This document shows positions 38,570 to 50,974 of a stretch of 64,000 nt of DNA, piece after piece (position 1 is the first letter of the stretch; each line of letters opens with the position of its first letter). A program made the translations under genes and the position numbers. The DNA comes from Epiperipatus broadwayi (Eukaryota; Onychophora; Udeonychophora; Euonychophora; Peripatidae), in assembly GCA_028023455.1 (NCBI GenBank), contig JAQFVV010000031.1, forward strand, positions 6,616,926-6,680,925, written 5' to 3'. The notes under the pieces were generated by a model. It did not search any database, had not been told where the DNA came from, and worked only from the letters and a program-made list of their open reading frames with translations.

Positions 38570-39890
38570 TGCCTATGTTATAAAAGTATGTCAGCACCTG
38601 CTTATCTTAAACAATGTCATTTATAACAAAAATCATATTGTTATTCAAAGGTTATAAAATAATAATTGAAATACCCCAAGAATTAGATTTTAAATTTTAT
38701 TTATCATAACTATCTGAATTATATTTTATTCTATTACCAAATTAATGAATTTTAATTGACTTATTTGAAGCTTAAAGACACATTCGAACTATTGTGCTTC
38801 TCTGGAAAATATATAAGGATTTTTATACAAGTTGTATGTATACGTATATTTTATGTATTTGTTCCTTTATATTATATTTTATTGTTATTATTGGTTATAA
38901 TCATGTGCATTAAATAATTTTCTCATTCATGCATAAAAGTAGAGAAAAGTTGAAATCTTGATTTAAGTAAGGTTATATTGTAAATTTAATGTTTAAAATT
39001 TTAATATAAAGTTAGGTATATTTATTTGTTGACTATATATTATTTCAATACATATATTGTGTTTATTGAAAAAAAATTAAATGATTATAACAACAGCAGT
39101 TTATTGACACCATATTTTGTTAATAAGGCAAGCAAATAAACATATATAACCTTGTTTTATTTAAATAAATTATCATATAGTAAGAATATTATGTAATTAT
39201 TATTAGCTTTCTTTTATTTTAGCTGGGTATTTGTTTAACAATATTTTTATTTTGCCACAGATTCTATTACATTACATGATAACTATAATATATATATATA
39301 TATTGTTATTGCTAGTATCTATTTTCTCTAATAGTAGTTCATATGAAAGACGTACTTAGCGATGGTTAGCAACATTGCATATCACAATATATTTCATTGT
39401 TAATTTATCATTTTATTATTATTAATAAATATTGATTTAATTGAATGAATAAATTCGATTCTAAGACCATTTTAATTAGGTATGTACATCTATTTGCTAA
39501 TATAATTTAAGTACTTAACGCTCACATATTTAATTTACAAATAAGAAACCAGCAATTAGATTGGTATGTACGTAATATATAAGTCATTATTATCTTTATA
39601 TATATATATATATATATGAATATTTAATTATTATTTAATGAAGGTGCAACTAATATTTAATAAATAAATACTTAGTGATCTCTACAGGTACATATTTAAA
39701 TATATAAATATCTAAAGTTTTTATACCGATTGACTTTATTTATCGATTACCTAATTTAATTAAATAACAGTAAAACCTAATTATTATTTTAACACTTTAT
39801 TTATTTATAGATTGACAAATAAATTTAAAGGTAAATCAATTTGTTTTTTATTGTTTTTTTTTTTTTATTTTATCTAAATTATCTAAATAA
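38570..39890. other. AT-rich intergenic DNA
   Basis: No gene recognised. TA runs at 39288 and 39600. Confidence 0.45.
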
Positions 39891-39892
39891 AT

Positions 39893-39960
39893 AAAAAAGC
39901 TTGTTTAGAGCTCATTAGCATGCTCTTAATTTTACATATTTGTAAGTGCAAGCTATATAT
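39893..39960 (+). repeat. R1-type tail fragment
   Basis: GCTTGTTTAGAGCTCATTAG then CATGCTCTTAATTTTACATA repeats the tail of the R1 copy at 6298-6345. No ribozyme part is present. Confidence 0.5.
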
Positions 39961-42900
39961 AAGTCATGTGACATCTGACTTTTTATTATTACTAAATTAT
40001 TTTAATTTAGAAATAAATAATTTTATGGAAAGGATATAAATTTAAGGAATATTAGTATTTTTATGATCTGTTGTAGATATATCATTATACAAATTCATAC
40101 TGGACTAATATAATTATTGATAGATATTAGGATAATCATTTATCTAGTATTATTTTATTTTTTTGATTTCAACAGGAAATACCTATTTTAAATTATTCAA
40201 TCTTGAATTATAGTTAAAGTGTTATTTTTATTAACATAGATTAAGTGATTTACTATAGTTACAGGTTTGGCAACTGATTATAAGATCTTTATAGATATTT
40301 AGTAGTCATTTACAGTATTTCTTTTTTATAGAATTATATTTGAGCTGGTCTAATAAATTTTGGAACATAAATATTTTGATACAATTAGAGTAAATAAAGG
40401 TTATTATAATTAGATGTCATTCTATAATTTTAAATTATTATTTGTCATATATCTATTATTAGAATTCGTTATTTCATTAAGGAGAAAATGGTTTTATATT
40501 GCTATAAAATTATCAGTATCAGTCATTAAGATTGATATTTGTTTTTATTAACTATTACTACTTAGTAATATATATATATATTATAATGGTCCAGAAGAAT
40601 ATGAGTCTTAATGTATCTACACTACAGGGCGCCACTAGGCATTTGAACCTAGAAAATTTATAAGGTAGGCAGATACGTAAGTTTAAAAAAATATTTTTTT
40701 ATTATTTTATATTGGTTGATTCTGACCATTAGCCCATTGTGACTAGCTCAGCAGAGTAGCAGAGATTTATATTTTATAATAAATTCTTATCCAAGAATAT
40801 TTAAAAAAAAATATTAAAATAAGCTACTGACAGTAATTAACACACAAACATTTATTTACACATATATAAGATTTAAAATTATTTTAGTATCAGTTTTACA
40901 TTTTAAAATTTGACTTACATTTTTAACTCTGATTTTAGATTTTAATTTATATTTTAATTTTTATAAATTTACATTTTAATTTTTATAAGTTTGCACAGAT
41001 GGATTTATAAAAGCTTGTTTTATAATGTTGAGTATAGATCAGTTACATAGATTACACAGTTAAAAACATTTCAAAATAAACATAAACAATCAAAATATAA
41101 AGTCATTGATGGAACTGCAGAGGAAAATTTATAAGAAACCCAATGGCATTCATCATAAGATGCCACATTGACACCAATAACTTAAAAGACATCCGAATAA
41201 ATACATTTTAGATACCATAAGGTATCATTATTTACCGAATGTCTATATATTTTGATCAAATATGAAAACCAAAAAAACATAATTAACCGATAACAAATCC
41301 ATGCAAGCGTCTATACCCAACTTAAATTTAATGCATTTAGAGTGTTGAGTATGAATAGACTACATAGATTGCATTTGAAAAGAAAATATTCTACCCCTTA
41401 TTTAACCCTAGGCCAAAAGTTTGCAGCTAAACCAACATCAATCCATCTGATATATTGATGTATTCAATGTAACATGAATACGGCAGCACAAAATAGATTA
41501 AGAGAAGAAATTGACTCTCATCCAGATAGGAATACTACATCTATCTGACGAGAAGAGCAATAAAAAAAACTCCATAGAAAGGGACTGTGGTCCTTTTTGC
41601 CATCTTACAATCCCATTCCATAAGCAAAAGGAAGTGTGTGGTGTATAATTCGATTCTGCATGTGGCGAATCTCGTACTACATCTACTAATTACACTAATA
41701 TATTCAATCCATTGACCTAATTTAACTACGAAATGAATAACCCAAGATTACCCTCCCCTAATAAAACTAATGTAACTTTACAAATCTATATAGCCATTCA
41801 TGCCCGACTTAAATTTAACATTTATATAGTTTAGTTTAATGAAAAACAAAAATCATAATAAAAACTTAAAAGAACAAAAAAAAAAAAAGGAAATGATTTT
41901 ACATAAGAAGTACACCAAATAAAATTACTAATTAATAAATAAAGTTGGTCAGATAGGATTCTATTTCAATTATTTTAAATACAGAACAAGTTTTAGAATT
42001 AAAGTTCTTATTGTTTAGTATACTGGAGTTTTAGAAATATATTTAAAGCCTATTAGAGTTCATAAAGTTCTTACGGTTTTAAAAAGTTCATCTTTATCCG
42101 TTGCTTGCCATTTGAACGTGAATTCCCATGCCATCCTAAAGAGATTGGTATTCTGTTGGCCATTTTATTTATTCATTTGGAGGTCCTTTACTTTAGCTGG
42201 TCCTCAATATAGAAAACGATTGGTCATTTCTCTTTCTTAGCAGAACTGAAGGGATTGAAGAGTTTGTCTTGTCAATCTCTTCACCTTCAACTCTGCACTA
42301 ACACATATTACCACTGCTGTCATACATCTCTGTCCTCTAATTAATTTTCACTCACTTTTTATGGTAGACTTTTGGATCCTGTGGACATTACGTCACAACG
42401 ATTGTGATGGTCTTTTCACTGAGGTCCGATTCCATGAGTGATTTCTTTCATTGCCATTCTGTTCCATTGTTTTTCTTTCCTATCTGACCTTTGCTTATAC
42501 CCTTGGACAATTAAAATAATCATTTCCATTTTTCAATAACATTAATTAATTTGTTTTCCAAACTTAAAGATATTTTTTTATCTCTAAATCTTTTAAGTTT
42601 TTGCTTTTAAAATACTTTTTCTATTTTTAATAAAGTTTTATTTTAATAATTTTTTTCATCTGTGCAATTATATATATATATATATATTTGAGTTTAGATG
42701 ATATTTAATTTCAATTTTTAATTCTTAAAAAAAAGTTTTTATTTGAAAACGTTTCTTTTTTCGTGTTTAATAAAAAAAATAATGTAATGGCTTATGTGCC
42801 CATTACAATATATATATTGATTACTATCTTTATCGTTAATGTTTATGTGATTACTGGTTGGTTTCTAATTATATATATATATATATTGTACCTATTAAAA

Positions 42901-43235
42901 TTTAAAATAAATTTCAATACGTGGAGTAATGTCAATTGTATTTTTTTAACTGATTTTAATAATGAATATATTAACAAAAGGACCATTGGGGTATGTTGCT
43001 AGACAAGAATAGTATTGGGAAAGAAATATTTATTATTAATTGCAGTTTGTAAAAATTATGAATTGACTTTATTAATTTTAAAATTGAATGTGTAAATAAT
43101 TAAGTTTATGTTATTGATGAAATTATTAATCTTTTTTATTATGTACATTTTCCTTATTGCATTCACAATAATAGATTACAAATAATATACCAAAATGTGT
43201 AATGTCTCAAGTATGTTTTGTTATTTTATTTGTAT
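39961..43235. other. Intergenic DNA; unclassified complex block 41000-42530
   Basis: No reading frame of note. The block 41000-42530 is less AT-rich than average. A word group TGTTGAGTAT...ACATAGATT occurs at 41028 and again at 41334, suggesting an old duplicated repeat. The block 42100-42500 contains TGACCTTTGC- and CATTACGTCACAACG-like words; no family is recognised. Confidence 0.35.
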
Positions 43236-43311
43236 AATAAAAATTTATTATTATAAGATATAATAAAATATCTATATATACAACAAAAAACATGAAAAAA
43301 AATAAATTTTC

Positions 43312-43360
43312 AATAGAAAAGCTTTTTTCGATACATACAATTTGTATCTTTTTCAATATG
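43312..43360 (-). ncRNA. Hammerhead ribozyme with U3-A8 core (PLE-3, left arm)
   Basis: Same fold as 47056-47105, on the minus strand in the 3' UTR of the left element: core UUGAAAA, stem II GAUAC/GUAUC, GAAA and loopless stem III AAAAG/CUUUU. Confidence 0.55.
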
Positions 43361-43550
43361 TCTGCTGACGATTACCATTAAATACATATAGCGACATCTA
43401 TTCATAATAAAACCAACTAAAACAATATCAACATCATTATTTTACAAATATATACAATACAACATAAAAATTATATATATTCCTTCATTGAGTATAGGAT
43501 ATTCAAATATACTCAAAAACATATAAAATATATTAATATTGATATTTTGC

Positions 43551-45047
43551 CTATCTATCTTTCCATTCATCTAATTTTAGCCAATTATTAGTCAAATTAA
43601 TTGAACCTTTATAAATGTTCATGCAATTACTACCATTATTTTTAATATAACTAGTTTCATATACTTTACGCCTATTAACATTTTTCAAGTAATTTAGTGC
43701 AAATATATTTTTAGTACAATCTATTTTATGACCATATTCCAAATAATGTATAAACAAAGCGGATTTATCATCTCTCCTATTTATTGCTGCGTTATGTTCT
43801 TTAGCTCTTATTTCTAATTGTTTACATGTATGTCCATAGTATACTCTTTTACAAATACCACATATAATTTTATAAACCATTCCCTTCTTATATTTTAAAT
43901 TATCCATTATTTTATAGTTATCTATTAATTTATCCAAATCTTTACTATTTGCCCAACCTATATTTATATCTTTTTTATTATTTACATAATTTTTTAATAA
44001 TGCATTATATATTTTAGGATGATATGAAATTTTTATCCATTTATTATTAGATTTATTACATCTATTATATTTATTTTTATAAAAAATATTATCTATACAT
44101 TTACTTTTATAACCATATTTAATATATAAATTTTTAAATTGCTCTTTATGTAATTTAGCTATATTTTCATTCGTATTATATCTATCGTTTTTAATTTTAA
44201 AATTTTTAATTACTGCAAGTTTTTGGGTCCATGCCTGTTGTGAATCGACAGCAATTATTTTCCTCATATTATCTTCTTTTATAAAATGTTTTAATACAAT
44301 TTTTTTATTATCATCTAAACTAAGCTCTATGTCTAAATATTTTATTTTTTGTTTAATTTCCGAAATTGTAAATTTTATATTATATATATTTTTATTAAAA
44401 TCATTATACATATGTTTTATTATTCTTTTATTACCAATTATTAAAGTATCATCTACATAACGAAAATAATGTGTTATATCCTTATTAATCAATCTATTTT
44501 TAACTATATTAATCTCTAACTCATCAATAAATATTGATGAAATCAAACCACTAATAGCACAACCCATCACCCATCCTTTATTTATATACCAATATTTATT
44601 ATTATATTTAAAATATAAATTATTATGTATTAACATTAAACATTCTTCAATTATTTTTACTATTTTCATATCCTTAATTTTTCCATACAATTTCTTTATT
44701 AATATTTCAATACTTTTTATTCTTGGGATACTAGGGTACATTTTTTCAATGTCCATTACAAAAATGCTATTACATCTATTTACCTGTATATTATTTAATT
44801 TATCTACTATATCGTCTGTGTTTTTAATACAATATTCACCGTAACCTAATATTTCTGCTAACCATTTATTTAAATAACTACTAAACTTTTGTAATATAAA
44901 ATTACTAAAATTAAATAATAATCTAATTGGATTATTATCTTTATGAGTTTTTATTTTAGCAAAAACATAAGGGTTTTCAAAAGATGAAGGATATAAAGAT
45001 CTATATTTTTTCATATCGATAACATTATTATCCCTCATTTTTATCAA
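43551..45047 (-). CDS. PLE reverse transcriptase with C-terminal GIY-YIG nuclease, left copy
   Basis: 498 codons from a TTG; the real start lies further upstream and is lost. Order: YVFAKIKTHKD near 27-37 (the PLE region before the RT core), motif A VMDIEKMY (D99), motif B GWVMGCAISG (159-168), catalytic FRYVDD (195-200), YLDIEL near 240, thumb and linker, then GIY-YIG nuclease from about 390 (VYKIICGIC, YYG 404-406, EH 417-418) with the Cys pair C396/C399 and the H434/H440/E464 region. The enzyme would nick DNA and prime reverse transcription. Upstream the frame meets a TAG at 45104-45102, where the right copy reads through. Versus the right copy: S106, N188, D268, D376, S482. Full-length PLE proteins are larger, so about 200 N-terminal residues are missing. 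Confidence 0.85.
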   Translation of the reverse strand: MIKMRDNNVIDMKKYRSLYPSSFENPYVFAKIKTHKDNNPIRLLFNFSNFILQKFSSYLNKWLAEILGYGEYCIKNTDDIVDKLNNIQVNRCNSIFVMDIEKMYPSIPRIKSIEILIKKLYGKIKDMKIVKIIEECLMLIHNNLYFKYNNKYWYINKGWVMGCAISGLISSIFIDELEINIVKNRLINKDITHYFRYVDDTLIIGNKRIIKHMYNDFNKNIYNIKFTISEIKQKIKYLDIELSLDDNKKIVLKHFIKEDNMRKIIAVDSQQAWTQKLAVIKNFKIKNDRYNTNENIAKLHKEQFKNLYIKYGYKSKCIDNIFYKNKYNRCNKSNNKWIKISYHPKIYNALLKNYVNNKKDINIGWANSKDLDKLIDNYKIMDNLKYKKGMVYKIICGICKRVYYGHTCKQLEIRAKEHNAAINRRDDKSALFIHYLEYGHKIDCTKNIFALNYLKNVNRRKVYETSYIKNNGSNCMNIYKGSINLTNNWLKLDEWKDR

Positions 45048-45198
45048 TAATTTTATATATCTACCCTTTATTCGTCCAATAGGATCCTTATTTAAAACAT
45101 CCTAACCTTCTTTTTTTATTTCATATTCTATTTTATCTATATATTCATTTTTATATATAACTACAAATGTACAACCTTTATCTTCCTTACATATGATA

Positions 45199-45217
45199 AT
45201 ATCTTCGTTAATACATA
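45199..45217. other. Spacer at the centre of the palindrome
   Basis: Nineteen bp between the two arms, not self-complementary. It marks the junction of two 5'-truncated elements. Confidence 0.8.
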
Positions 45218-45368
45218 TATCATATGTAAGGAAGATAAAGGTTGTAAATTTGTAGTTATATATAAAAATGAATATATAGATAAAATAGAATATGAAATAA
45301 AAAAAGAATGTTATGATGTTTTAAATAAGGATCCTATTGGACGAATAAAGGGTAGATATATAAAATTA

Positions 45369-46865
45369 TTGATAAAAATGAGGGATAATAATGTTATTGA
45401 TATGAAAAAATATAGATCTTTATACCCTTCATCTTTTGAAAACCCTTATGTTTTTGCTAAAATAAAAACTCATAAAGATAATAATCCAATTAGATTATTA
45501 TTTAATTTTAGTAATTTTATATTACAAAAGTTTAGTAGTTATTTAAATAAATGGTTAGCAGAAATATTAGGTTACGGTGAATATTGTATTAAAAACACAG
45601 ACGATATAGTAGATAAATTAAATAATATACAGGTAAATAGATGTAATAGCATTTTTGTAATGGACATTGAAAAAATGTACCCTAATATCCCAAGAATAAA
45701 AAGTATTGAAATATTAATAAAGAAATTGTATGGAAAAATTAAGGATATGAAAATAGTAAAAATAATTGAAGAATGTTTAATGTTAATACATAATAATTTA
45801 TATTTTAAATATAATAATAAATATTGGTATATAAATAAAGGATGGGTGATGGGTTGTGCTATTAGTGGTTTGATTTCATCAATATTTATTGATGAGTTAG
45901 AGATTAATATAGTTAAAAATAGATTGATTAAAAAGGATATAACACATTATTTTCGTTATGTAGATGATACTTTAATAATTGGTAATAAAAGAATAATAAA
46001 ACATATGTATAATGATTTTAATAAAAATATATATAATATAAAATTTACAATTTCGGAAATTAAACAAAAAATAAAATATTTAGACATAGAGCTTAGTTTA
46101 GATGATAATAAAAAAATTGTATTAAAACATTTTATAAAAGAAGATAATATGAGGAAAATAATTGCTGTCAATTCACAACAGGCATGGACCCAAAAACTTG
46201 CAGTAATTAAAAATTTTAAAATTAAAAACGATAGATATAATACGAATGAAAATATAGCTAAATTACATAAAGAGCAATTTAAAAATTTATATATTAAATA
46301 TGGTTATAAAAGTAAATGTATAGATAATATTTTTTATAAAAATAAATATAATAGATGTAATAAATCTAATAATAAATGGATAAAAATTTCATATCATCCT
46401 AAAATATATAATGCATTATTAAAAAATTATGTAAATAATAAAAAAGATATAAATATAGGTTGGGCAAATAGTAAAGATTTGGATAAATTAATAGGTAACT
46501 ATAAAATAATGGATAATTTAAAATATAAGAAGGGAATGGTTTATAAAATTATATGTGGTATTTGTAAAAGAGTATACTATGGACATACATGTAAACAATT
46601 AGAAATAAGAGCTAAAGAACATAACGCAGCAATAAATAGGAGAGATGATAAATCCGCTTTGTTTATACATTATTTGGAATATGGTCATAAAATAGATTGT
46701 ACTAAAAATATATTTGCACTAAATTACTTGAAAAATGTTAATAGGCGTAAAGTATATGAAACTAGTTATATTAAAAATAATGGTAGTAATTGCATGAACA
46801 TTTATAAAGGTTTAATTAATTTGACTAATAATTGGCTAAAATTAGATGAATGGAAAGATAGATAG
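45369..46865 (+). CDS. PLE reverse transcriptase with C-terminal GIY-YIG nuclease, right copy
   Basis: Same protein as the left copy, with N106, K188, N268, G376 and L482. All RT motifs (D99, the YVDD box at 197-200) and nuclease residues are present, and the frame has no stop. It stays open upstream through the element to the centre, with a DKG-VVIY-like block (about 45230-45260) typical of PLEs before the RT core, but no ATG is found in frame there, so the shown start (TTG) is only where a start codon is first available. It is the best candidate in the window for an expressed protein. Its ability to act would depend on the missing N-terminal part. Confidence 0.85.
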   Translation: MIKMRDNNVIDMKKYRSLYPSSFENPYVFAKIKTHKDNNPIRLLFNFSNFILQKFSSYLNKWLAEILGYGEYCIKNTDDIVDKLNNIQVNRCNSIFVMDIEKMYPNIPRIKSIEILIKKLYGKIKDMKIVKIIEECLMLIHNNLYFKYNNKYWYINKGWVMGCAISGLISSIFIDELEINIVKNRLIKKDITHYFRYVDDTLIIGNKRIIKHMYNDFNKNIYNIKFTISEIKQKIKYLDIELSLDDNKKIVLKHFIKEDNMRKIIAVNSQQAWTQKLAVIKNFKIKNDRYNTNENIAKLHKEQFKNLYIKYGYKSKCIDNIFYKNKYNRCNKSNNKWIKISYHPKIYNALLKNYVNNKKDINIGWANSKDLDKLIGNYKIMDNLKYKKGMVYKIICGICKRVYYGHTCKQLEIRAKEHNAAINRRDDKSALFIHYLEYGHKIDCTKNIFALNYLKNVNRRKVYETSYIKNNGSNCMNIYKGLINLTNNWLKLDEWKDR

Positions 46866-47055
46866 GCAAAATATCAATATTAATATATTTTATATGTTTT
46901 TGAGTATATTTGAATATCCTATACTCAATGAAGGAATATATATAATTTTTATGTTGTATTGTATATATTTGTAAAATAATGATGTTGATATTGTTTTAGT
47001 TGGTTTTATTATGAATAGATGTCGCTATATGTATTTAACGGTAATCGTCAGCAGA

Positions 47056-47105
47056 CATATTGAAAAAGATACAAATTGTATGTATCGAAAAAAGCTTTTC
47101 TATTG
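47056..47105 (+). ncRNA. Hammerhead ribozyme with U3-A8 core (PLE-3, right arm)
   Basis: About 190 nt downstream of the stop codon. Core UUGAAAA (47060-47066), one unpaired A, stem II GAUAC (47068-47072) with GUAUC (47082-47086), GAAA 47087-47090, loopless stem III AAAAG/CUUUU (47090-47099) and C47100 as the cleavage nucleotide. Stem I is short (AUA/UAU). As in PLE-2, C3 and G8 are replaced by U and A. Confidence 0.55.
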
Positions 47106-47179
47106 AAAAATTATTTTTTTCATGTTTTTTGTTGTATATATAGATATTTTATTATATCTTATAATAATAAGTTTTTATT

Positions 47180-49690
47180 GTTTAAAAATAACAACATAAA
47201 AGAAGTTTTAATTCTTTTTATATGGATTTATTTGTATAGTGCTGTGTTGAAAAATATGTGTAAAAAGTACATTTCTAGGTTATTATGGTGAGAATTTAGT
47301 CTAAATTGGTTAGATTTTGTTAGAGTAAAAGGATACTATACGTATTTTAAAGGTAAATATTGAATACTATGTATAATATATTATAAAATATTTATTTTTA
47401 TTTTTATTTATTTTATGTAATAATATTTTTATTTATGAGTTGCTGGCTGGAATTGATGAAAACGTTAATGTGGAGTATTGCTACAGGAGCTGTGATATCA
47501 ATTTAAAAAGTTTATAAATAGAACTAAACATTTTAAATTCACTCTTTCATATCTTTGTTTCAATTGAAGTGAATCTAAGTTACTTCAAGTGTTTTTCTTA
47601 AAATTGTTTTTAAAATTATATGATTATTAAATGGATAAAATGATGGAGTGAAAGTAATAGTATTCATTCATTAACTGGACAAATTTATCAAGAATTTGTA
47701 AAGAGTGACAATTTATTGAAAGAATGAAAATTAATTTCCTAGCATTTTCAAAGATTTTATTTGTATTTTATATAGGGATATAAACTTTTTAAAATATTTA
47801 TTCTAGAATATTTTGATTATATATATATCTGTATTCAACTTTACACTTTATTTAGTTTTTGATTCTTTACTACTTTAACTTATACAACATGATTTAATAA
47901 TCATTCATTTTAATAAGTACTATTTGCTATTTTTCTGTCCAGAATGCAAATCGGAAAACAATATCTATAAAATAAAAGTTGTCTATAAATACTCAATTTG
48001 TAGATAGTCCAAACTGTCTTAGTAGATCATGAAATTTGCATATATATATATATATTGTTGGCATCTGTGAATTTTAGTTGTCTTCGTTTTATGGTTACAA
48101 TCTTTCATAATGTCTAGTTCCGGAGAACTTTAATTTAGAACTACACGTAATTTGAGCAGGTTTATTCACTTTATCTTTAATGGACTTCATTTAAAATAAT
48201 CAATCTTAAAACTATTAAGCAGTTTGGCTTATTAACCCCCATTTGTCGCTTAATTTTTAATAAAAAATTACACATTAATTTTTGTCAGATTTTCTTAGCA
48301 CCTTTTTAGGGTTCGGGGTGTATATGAAACATTATGTTATTGGCATATTTTTATTTCGGGGCTACATTATAACAGATACATGCTGCATGACAGGTCTTGT
48401 CTATCTCTTGCTTTATAAATATGTATCTGTACTGTAATCATGAATTGCATTATTTGCAGTAATTTATAGAAATGTTAAAAAGAAAATTGTTAAAATAATT
48501 TTTGTTTTTGAAACGTATTAAAAACAAATTTCATTTAAACAATATCAGAATAAAAATTCTTCCTTTAAAGTATTTTTTCCAATTTATTTTAAAGAAAATA
48601 ATCGGATTCAGTAGAGAATTTTGAAGCTGCATTAATTACACAAAGGACTCATAAAAAAAAAAAAAATTGGAAGCAATATCAATAAACCTGACACTTATAT
48701 AAAACTATTTGAAATAGAAAGCAGGTTTATATATTTGACTGAAAATAAATAATAAAAAGAACGTAGCTAATAAAAAATTCTCACCAGAATAACAATAAAA
48801 GAATATATGTAAACAAAATATATTTTTTTAACCAAAGCAAAACTTATGTTTGTTCAAATTCCTTTATTATTTCACAATACAATGATAGATGACGTCAGTA
48901 AAAAGAACTATACCGTTATTATTTTTTCCAAAGACATGTGGACACTATGTTCACTTAAAACTACATTAAATTATTATCGTTATAATTCAAATTTTATAAG
49001 CGTTCATCCTTTAAACGCTTATTTTGGCCATATCAGATTACCCCTCTTCCAATTGATAAAGTGGGAAACTTTACATCAGAATTGTTCTACTTATAACAAG
49101 TAACCTATCAAAATTCATACTTGTCCAAATATTAATAATAATGTTATTAGTTAAAAAGTAAATTTTCAAAATTGGAAGTCTAAAATTTAGATTAAATAAT
49201 TGAAAAAAGGTATTGACACATATATGTTTAATACAGATTTAATTTAAAAAGTATTTATATAGATAAAACATTTCTTGAAAAAAAATTAATAGTGTCTAGT
49301 GATTGGTCAGTTTTTAATAATGTAGAATGTTTCAAGGTAACAAGATTACAGTTTACATCGATTTAAATTTGAATATTATGAATGTGTATCTCATTATTTA
49401 CCTAAGATATTAGATGTTATACAATAGTTATATGGAGGAATTGCAAAATATTACAATACTACATTCATGGACATGCTGCATCGTATAGAGCTTAATTGAC
49501 AATTTGGATATATAACATCTCTTAACTAAATTATTAACTAATGGGAAATGCTTAAAATGGACTCATTTATAGTAATATAATAATAGATGGTGTATTAATT
49601 ATATAAAGAATGAGGCGTGATTACATATACTCACAAGTGCAGTTATACTTTTAATTATTCATTTAAAAATATGTAATATAAAATGACTTG
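47180..49690. other. AT-rich intergenic DNA with a CRE-like site
   Basis: No gene recognised. A perfect TGACGTCA octamer lies near 48889. The frame at 48846-49103 overlaps it but has no recognisable features. Confidence 0.4.
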
Positions 49691-50974
49691 TCCAAAAGGG
49701 TCTGATTTACCTTTGTAATGCTGTGCTTTTTGCATAGACAAAACTATGATGTCATGTTTGTACAGTCTGAGCCATCCAAGCTTAGTCACCTATCCTCAAA
49801 ATACCAAACCCCGGGCCCTTTCCTTTGCTCCTATGAAGCACTGGAGTCCTCTTATGTTGTGCAATGGCAGGATGTGTCATCATTAAACTTTTCCTTTATT
49901 GAATACCATTTAATGTATCCTATTTTTACCTTTATCATATGAGTTGTAACCAAATTACAGAATAACATTTTCTATATTTTTATATAAAAAAGCAGTAAAT
50001 CTGTTAACTGAGTTAAATATTTACCTGCTTAGAATTCTTTTCATATTATTGTAATCCAAGCTACTTTTTCCCATTAATAAGATCTGTCTGTGCCTGAATG
50101 GTTTAGTGCAATAGTGGGTAAATGAGTGGGGCGCTCATGAGCTAAAGATTTAACTTTATATTTGTTCCTTCTACTGATTGAATATCATATAATCTCTGAA
50201 CTTACATTCTATTACTTTTTACTTTACTGCATTTTTCCATTTTCAATGAAAAAATCATTTCCCCATTCTGTTTTAATACAGACTATTTAATTAGTTCTAA
50301 TATTTTATATATTTCTCATGCTGAATATAAAGACATAATAAAAATGATAATCCAAATCTCTTTCAAATTCTTTATATTAAAACTTAATATTCATTGTTTT
50401 TCCTTGTACCTCCAAATACACCATGTTGGTTATCTCATTTTTACTTTCTTTTAATACAAATCTCTATCTTGACAGCAAATGAGCATAAGTACTTTCTTTT
50501 CCATATTGGCTTTATATATAACACTACATACTGTAATGGTCCATATTCTACCCCAGCATTATCTATGCGTAAATGTTTTCTAAAAGAAATATATATATAT
50601 AATGAATAATTATAACACACACTATATGAAATTAAAATGGAAGTGATTTTATCTTCCAACAAATTATGTAATGTAAACAAACTAATTCAAAATAAATACA
50701 TACAAAAAAAGTTTGGTGTAATACTTTAACAGCATGGTATGCTAATCATGGTTTTGACAAACTCATAGTTAATGTTTATAGCAATGGATGTCCAAAAGGC
50801 TTGTGGAATTTATAACATTATAAACAAGATTGAATTTTGCAAAATAATTGAATATAGGATATAAATGGGTTAATTTAAATGAACCACTTTTTGATAGGGG
50901 AATGCAGAATTATTTTATGTTGATTGTGTATATGTTGTTGGCAATATGCCAGGTCTCATTTATCTTCATTTCTT
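49691..50974. other. Intergenic DNA with possible SINE head at 50095-50155
   Basis: 49700-49900 is GC-richer (CCCCGGGCCC near 49810) and may be an old repeat. 50095-50155 reads GGTAAATGAGTGGGGCGCTC then ATGAGCTAAAG, resembling a tRNA-derived SINE head, without a clear B box. Confidence 0.3.

Larger units (their letters stand above)
43236..47179. mobile_element. Head-to-head pair of Penelope-like elements (PLE-3), 4-kb palindrome
   Basis: The left arm 43236-45198 and right arm 45218-47179 are reverse complements of nearly 2 kb, separated by 19 bp. Each arm is a 5'-truncated PLE: the end of the N-terminal region, RT, GIY-YIG nuclease and 3' UTR with a hammerhead. The two proteins differ at five of 498 positions. 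Head-to-head joining at 5'-truncated ends is a known PLE habit. A transcript across it would fold into a very long duplex. The palindrome may also be prone to deletion or misassembly. Confidence 0.9.

Noticed and set aside
42100-42500. Less AT-rich block as a host promoter or exon
   Set aside because: No reading frame, splice signals or recognised motif set supports it.
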